A stretch of 64,000 bases of DNA from the NCBI RefSeq assembly GCF_000428985.1, contig NZ_AUAZ01000010.1:1-64000 (forward strand). Reading direction: 5' to 3'. Each line of letters begins with the position of its first letter. Positions within the stretch are counted from its first letter, which is position 1. This document shows, piece by piece, positions 60,502 to 64,000 of the stretch. The notes below the pieces were generated by a model. That model was not told the origin of the DNA. It made no database searches and saw only the letters and a program-made list of their open reading frames with translations. Both the position numbers and the translations under genes were made by a program. This DNA comes from Marinobacterium litorale DSM 23545 (lineage in GTDB: Bacteria; Pseudomonadota; Gammaproteobacteria; Pseudomonadales; Balneatricaceae).

Positions 60502-61539
60502 TCAAGCCAATCCAGTTAAATCCAGGCCAGCGTAAAACAGCATCGCGACCATGGCGGCGCCGGGTATTGTGACGAGCCAGGTGGTGGCGATCTCTCGGGC
60601 CTTGGTCCAGCGCACCGCACGCGGACGTTCCGAAGCGCCAATTCCCATGATCGAGGATGAAACCACGTGGGTGGTCGAGACTGGCGCGCCGATCAATGAG
60701 GCCAGGAACACTACACCCCCGGAAGTGAGTTGAGAGTTGAGTGCGTGCAGGGGGCGAATCTTGTAGATAGCGAAAGCCAGCGTTCGGACAATTCGCCAGC
60801 CGCCCAGAACCGTTCCCAGCGTAATCGCCAGGGCGCAGACCAGCATAACCCAGAGAGGGACCTCAAAATGGTCGATCTCGCCGCTAAGCAGTAGACAGAG
60901 GGTGAGAATTCCCATGCTCTTCTGAGCATCGTTCGCGCCGTGGGCAAACGCCAGTCCGGCCGTGGAGAGCCACTGCGCTGCGCGCAGCTCCCGATTGATC
61001 AGCGGGCTTGCCTGGCGTAGCAGAAAAAGGCCCAGGCGTTGAAGCACAAAGCCAAACCAGAAGCCCGCCAGCGGCGAGAGAAACAGCGCCAGAAGCACTT
61101 TCGTTACACCCGTGACATGCCCATCGGTCAGTGCCTGAAACCCCCAGAGTACATGGTCCGGGCCGACTGCGACGACCACAACACCGGCAAGGCCGCCCAC
61201 TAACGCATGGGATGAGGAGGAGGGCAGGCCGCGCCACCAGGTAAACAGATTCCAGAATGTAGCGGCACCCAAGCCGCAGATTACGACTGTCAGCGAGAGC
61301 TGGGTCGGAAGATCATCAAGCGTTACGAACTTGCCGATGGTATTGGCAACGGCGGTCCCCCCCAGAAGGGGCCCGAGAAAGGTAAAGCCACCCACAATGA
61401 CCACCGACATGGCCGGTGTCATGGAGCGTGACGCAATCACCGAGGCCACCATATTGGAAGCATCATGAAAGCCATTGGTAAAATCGAACAGTATCACCAC
61501 GAGGGTGGCTAAAACCAAAAAGAACCAGAACTGTTCCAT
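60502..61539 (-). CDS. pit: Pit-family inorganic phosphate transporter
   Basis: 345 residues from the ATG at 61539; a GTG at 61572 is an alternative. Both signature repeats are visible: FDFTNGFHDASNMVASVIAS and the later AFAHGANDAQKSMG. About ten hydrophobic segments. It imports metal-phosphate with protons. Operon with DUF47. Confidence 0.93.
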   Translation of the reverse strand: MEQFWFFLVLATLVVILFDFTNGFHDASNMVASVIASRSMTPAMSVVIVGGFTFLGPLLGGTAVANTIGKFVTLDDLPTQLSLTVVICGLGAATFWNLFTWWRGLPSSSSHALVGGLAGVVVVAVGPDHVLWGFQALTDGHVTGVTKVLLALFLSPLAGFWFGFVLQRLGLFLLRQASPLINRELRAAQWLSTAGLAFAHGANDAQKSMGILTLCLLLSGEIDHFEVPLWVMLVCALAITLGTVLGGWRIVRTLAFAIYKIRPLHALNSQLTSGGVVFLASLIGAPVSTTHVVSSSIMGIGASERPRAVRWTKAREIATTWLVTIPGAAMVAMLFYAGLDLTGLA

Positions 61540-61708
61540 GCAGTACAGAAGTCCCTGATACAGCGCAAACACTTGCGGGGTTATGCGTGGGCTGATAAAT
61601 CACCCATTATCTGACACCGCGAATGCTGAAGGGCGCGGTGCATCTGAGTTCAGGGTAGCGTATTTTAAGAAAATAACCGACAGGCAACAGGGAAATAACG
61701 GAGGGAAG

Positions 61709-62332
61709 ATGGAGGCCAATTCAGCGTGGCGGTATGGGTATGCAGGGTTACTTTTGATAGCTGTTTTGGTGCTGAGCGGCTGCGGGGAGGGACGTCTCGA
61801 AACACTTGGGCCGGATGACCGGATCCTTGCCTTTGGTGACAGCCTGACGGAGGGGTATGGAGTGGCACCGGGTCAAAGCTATCCGGTTCAGCTGGCTCAG
61901 ATTACCGGGCTGGAGGTGATTAATGCCGGAGTGTCCGGCGAGGAAACCTCAGAGGGGCTGGCCCGTCTTGAGCAGGTGTTGCAGCGTGAAGCCCCACAGC
62001 TGGTGTTACTGCTGGAAGGTGGCAATGACATACTGCGTAACCGAAATGCGGCACAGATCCGTGAAAATCTGGCTCAGATGATTGAGCAAATCCGGGCAAG
62101 CGGGGCGCAGGTCGTGTTGATTGGCGTACCGGAGAAAAACCTGTTTTCAAGTGTTGCGCCCGTATACCGGGAGTTGGCTGAGCAATACGACCTGGTGTTT
62201 ATCGATACGCTGATTGCGGATCTTTTGCGCACGGCCCGTTACAAGTCGGATCAGGTGCACTTCAATGCATTGGGATACCGCGCTTTGGCCGAAGGGATCG
62301 CGGAACGACTGGAGGCCGAGGGTGCGTTCTAG
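61709..62332 (+). CDS. tesA: TesA-like SGNH lipase/thioesterase, lipoprotein
   Basis: 207 residues from ATG 61709 (GGAGGGAAG just upstream). Lipobox LSGC anchors it, unlike E. coli TesA, which is soluble periplasmic. SGNH blocks: FGDSLTEGYG (Ser), NAGVSGEET (Gly), GGNDILR (Asn) and QVHFNALGY (His and Asp region). It hydrolyses acyl thioesters or esters in the envelope. Confidence 0.92.
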   Translation: MEANSAWRYGYAGLLLIAVLVLSGCGEGRLETLGPDDRILAFGDSLTEGYGVAPGQSYPVQLAQITGLEVINAGVSGEETSEGLARLEQVLQREAPQLVLLLEGGNDILRNRNAAQIRENLAQMIEQIRASGAQVVLIGVPEKNLFSSVAPVYRELAEQYDLVFIDTLIADLLRTARYKSDQVHFNALGYRALAEGIAERLEAEGAF

Positions 62333-62397
62333 AGCACAGGCTTTATGTACAATGGGCCGCTACACGGTTCAGTATTTGATGATAATCGGGAGGCGAT

Positions 62398-62841
62398 ATG
62401 GAGTGGACGGTTTATCTTTCGGGTGAAATCCACACGGACTGGCGTGAGCAGATCATCGAGGGGTGCCGCAGCAAGCAGCTACCGATCCGGTTTACCTCTG
62501 CGGTGACCGACCACGATGCCAGTGATGCGGCGGGTGATCATCTGGCACCGGACAGTTCTGGCTTCTGGCGCGATCACAAGTCGGCGAAGGTGAACGCGAT
62601 ACGTATCAAAACATTGATAGAACGCTGTGATCTGGCCGTTATCCGTTTTGGGGATAAGTATAAACAGTGGAATGCCGCGTTTGACGCCGGTTTTTGTGCG
62701 GCGCTGGGCAAGCCGTACGTGACGCTTCATGGCGAAGATATTATACACCCCCTGAAGGAGGTGGATGCTGGTGCTATGGCCTGGGCACAGACACCGCAGC
62801 AGGTGATCGAAGTGCTTGAATACGTTGTCAGTGCCCAGTAA
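62398..62841 (+). CDS. YtoQ-family protein
   Basis: 147 residues. The pattern WTVYLSGEIHTDWREQIIEG, PDSSGFWRDHKSAKVNAIRI, KQWNAAFDAGFCAALGKPYV and HGEDIIHPLKEVDAGA fits YtoQ, a nucleoside-deoxyribosyltransferase-like fold of unknown function. GGGAGG lies just before the ATG. Single gene facing the next. Confidence 0.88.
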   Translation: MEWTVYLSGEIHTDWREQIIEGCRSKQLPIRFTSAVTDHDASDAAGDHLAPDSSGFWRDHKSAKVNAIRIKTLIERCDLAVIRFGDKYKQWNAAFDAGFCAALGKPYVTLHGEDIIHPLKEVDAGAMAWAQTPQQVIEVLEYVVSAQ

Positions 62842-62903
62842 AGGTTGTTTCCGCCGTCAGTCACGGGGGTGACAGCCGCGGCTGGCGACGGAAACGAAAA
62901 CGA

Positions 62904-63095
62904 TTATCCGAGGCAGTGAGGACAGAATGTCACTGTCTCGTGGAACATTTTGACATCCTGTTGAGCTGCCTGTGGATTGGAGTAGGAGCCGATGTAACGC
63001 AGCGACTCCCTGGCGGGCAGCTTGTCGCACTCCGAGTCATGGATCTGGTTGCCGACTTGTGCCTGCACTTCCTTATTCAAATAGAATTTAGCCAT
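62904..63095 (-). CDS. small protein with a C-terminal CPHC, unknown
   Basis: 63 residues from the ATG at 63095 (GAGAAACG upstream). MAKFYLNKEVQAQVGNQIHD, then CDKLPARESLRYIGSYSNPQ and a terminal FCPHCLG. One Cys in the middle and a CxxC end could bind metal together with His. Similar short proteins occur singly in many bacteria without known function. A perfect FNR/ANR box lies 209 bp upstream. Confidence 0.65.
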   Translation of the reverse strand: MAKFYLNKEVQAQVGNQIHDSECDKLPARESLRYIGSYSNPQAAQQDVKMFHETVTFCPHCLG

Positions 63096-63303
63096 TCTCG
63101 TTTCTCCCAACGTTGGTCTGTGTGTAGCCCGGTTCGCCGGTATGGCACCGGTGGCATGGCGCGGGCGGGTTTCCCCGCCGCCACCCGCCTGCACGTCAGG
63201 GGGGATAGGCCGTGTGCAGTGAGTCGCCATGTTGTTTTTGATATGGCAATTCATGTGCCAGCGCAGCTGTCAAGCTGAGGTCGTCGCTGTTCGGCTTTGT
63301 TTG

Positions 63304-63317
63304 TTGATCTAAATCAA
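63304..63317. promoter_or_regulatory. FNR/ANR-type box
   Basis: TTGATCTAAATCAA is a perfect match to the TTGAT-N4-ATCAA consensus of FNR/ANR oxygen-sensing regulators. It lies between the divergent-facing small genes; the nearest downstream start is the 63-residue gene on the minus strand, about 209 bp away. No good -10 is placed. The rest of the gap 63,096-63,465 holds the inverted repeats listed separately. Confidence 0.6.
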
Positions 63318-63360
63318 TGGATTAGTGGCGGAGCCTGAGTGGGAGATGGAGAGAGGCCGG

Positions 63361-63396
63361 CGCAGTAAAGCTGTCACTCGTGTCAGCTTTACTGCG
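63361..63396. repeat. 13-bp perfect inverted repeat
   Basis: CGCAGTAAAGCTG/CAGCTTTACTGCG with a ten-base loop; stem 63361-63373 with 63384-63396. It lies 70 bp after the stop of the membrane protein on the minus strand and may be its transcript end, but no T-run follows in that direction. A second dyad TTATTGAC-ATGG-GTCAATAA is at 63408-63427. Confidence 0.6.
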
Positions 63397-63465
63397 TAAA
63401 TGTTGTTTTATTGACATGGGTCAATAATTTGAAGGTGTGGATTCGGTGGCAGGGATGGCGTGGCT

Positions 63466-63879
63466 CTACTCTTTGTGCCTGGGTTCACCGTCATCTTTGG
63501 GCTGTGCGGGTTCGGACGGCAGTTCATTCACATCCGGCTGCGCCTCAGGTTGTTCCTGTGACGTTTCGCCGCCGCACTCCTCCTCAATATACCGGCGAAT
63601 ATATTCGCTGCCGCGGCTCATGGTGTTGGTGAGCCATAGAATTATGAGACCACCCACCGCGAGAATATAAACCGCATATTCTCTGAAAAGCAGCGCAAGG
63701 ACCGCTGTGGCGGGTATCAATATCCACAACCCTTTACGGCTACGGTTCTGCAGACTTTCGATCAGCTCTTCCGCCTTGGTCCGGTCGGTGAGGCCGGCAT
63801 TGATCAGTGACTGTCGCAGGGATTGGTATTCTCGCTCGCGGCGGCGGGCCATACGGCCAAACGGGTCATTCAGTTTCAT
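63466..63879 (-). CDS. membrane protein with two hydrophobic segments, unknown
   Basis: 137 residues. A basic N-terminal helix (GRMARRREREYQSLRQSLIN), two adjacent hydrophobic segments (GLWILIPATAVLALLF; YAVYILAVGGLIILWLTN) and an acidic Pro/Glu-rich tail (EECGGETSQEQPEAQP). Both tails probably face the cytoplasm. No family is recognised. Confidence 0.65.
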   Translation of the reverse strand: MKLNDPFGRMARRREREYQSLRQSLINAGLTDRTKAEELIESLQNRSRKGLWILIPATAVLALLFREYAVYILAVGGLIILWLTNTMSRGSEYIRRYIEEECGGETSQEQPEAQPDVNELPSEPAQPKDDGEPRHKE

Positions 63880-63912
63880 AGTTCAGTCATTTTGAAGACA
63901 GGAACCGCGATG

Positions 63913-63999
63913 TTAACGTCCCAGACCGTCGGGGTAAAACCTGACGCTCCCGGTTACCGGATTTATGTCTATGCTGTAACCAGAGTCTGAGGGAGTTGG
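63913..63999 (-). CDS. C-terminal end of a gene cut by the window edge
   Basis: On the minus strand a frame is open from the window end to TAA at 63913-63915: 28 residues, including SDSGYSIDINPVTGSVRFYP and an ending DGLGR. The composition looks like real protein (folded, ending in a beta strand) rather than shadow. Only the tail is visible. Confidence 0.4.
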   Translation of the reverse strand, partial: PTPSDSGYSIDINPVTGSVRFYPDGLGR

Positions 64000-64000
64000 G

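Overview
The window reads as the chromosome of a gammaproteobacterium with moderately high G+C. It has two parts: a lambda-like siphovirus prophage (about 1-28,700) and host chromosome (about 28,750-64,000). The host genes combine sulfide and persulfide oxidation, an oxygen-tolerant membrane-bound [NiFe] hydrogenase of the HoxKGZ type and standard housekeeping genes. This fits a sulfur- and hydrogen-using aerobic or facultative marine or sediment gammaproteobacterium. I cannot name the genus.

Prophage. The window opens inside the phage, on the 3' part of a tRNA-Arg (anticodon TCT). An early operon follows in which most genes overlap by 1-4 bases: an O-like replication initiator carrying five 22-bp-phased iterons (the likely origin), a primase-helicase, NinB, a Ref-type HNH nuclease, RusA and a gene in the position of antiterminator Q. 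A promoter and terminator resembling pR'/tR' come next, then lysis (SAR endolysin, holin, nested Rz/Rz1), a candidate cos site, and lambda-type packaging, head and tail genes (Nu1-like, GpA, W, B, C, D, E, FII, Z, U, V, G/GT by -1 frameshift, tape measure). Beyond the tape measure the tail tip is not lambda-like: it has LamG-like, coiled-coil, collagen-like and C-type-lectin-like proteins, the last resembling a diversity-generating retroelement target. At the right end a short reverse operon (72-codon ORF, XRE regulator, CsrA homologue) is read from a strong promoter whose spacer holds a perfect palindrome. The integrase and immunity region must lie left of the window.

Host, sulfur part (28,978-40,966). 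A persulfide dioxygenase, SulP transporter and rhodanese operon, and a separate Tat-exported sulfide:quinone oxidoreductase, membrane protein, rhodanese and DsrE-like operon, share an AT-rich operator core (TATATTAGATA). The same core lies in the promoter of a peroxiredoxin gene at 47.8 kb. Between them are acnA, a fluoroacetate-dehalogenase-like hydrolase with a DASS transporter, and a LysE exporter.

Host, remainder. A di-haem cytochrome c peroxidase, a dihydrolipoamide-dehydrogenase-like flavoprotein, RhlE, an MFS exporter, a NifX-like protein and the peroxiredoxin precede the hydrogenase operon (small, large and cytochrome b subunits plus an orphan HigA-like gene), which has a good sigma-54 promoter. 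Then come a secreted protein with three WNWW-type repeats, LysR, an esterase lipoprotein, MAPEG, a Crp-like regulator, flavodoxin, a UDG-family protein, an ABM protein, an amidoligase-glutamine amidotransferase pair, DUF47-Pit phosphate transport, TesA, YtoQ and small unknown genes.
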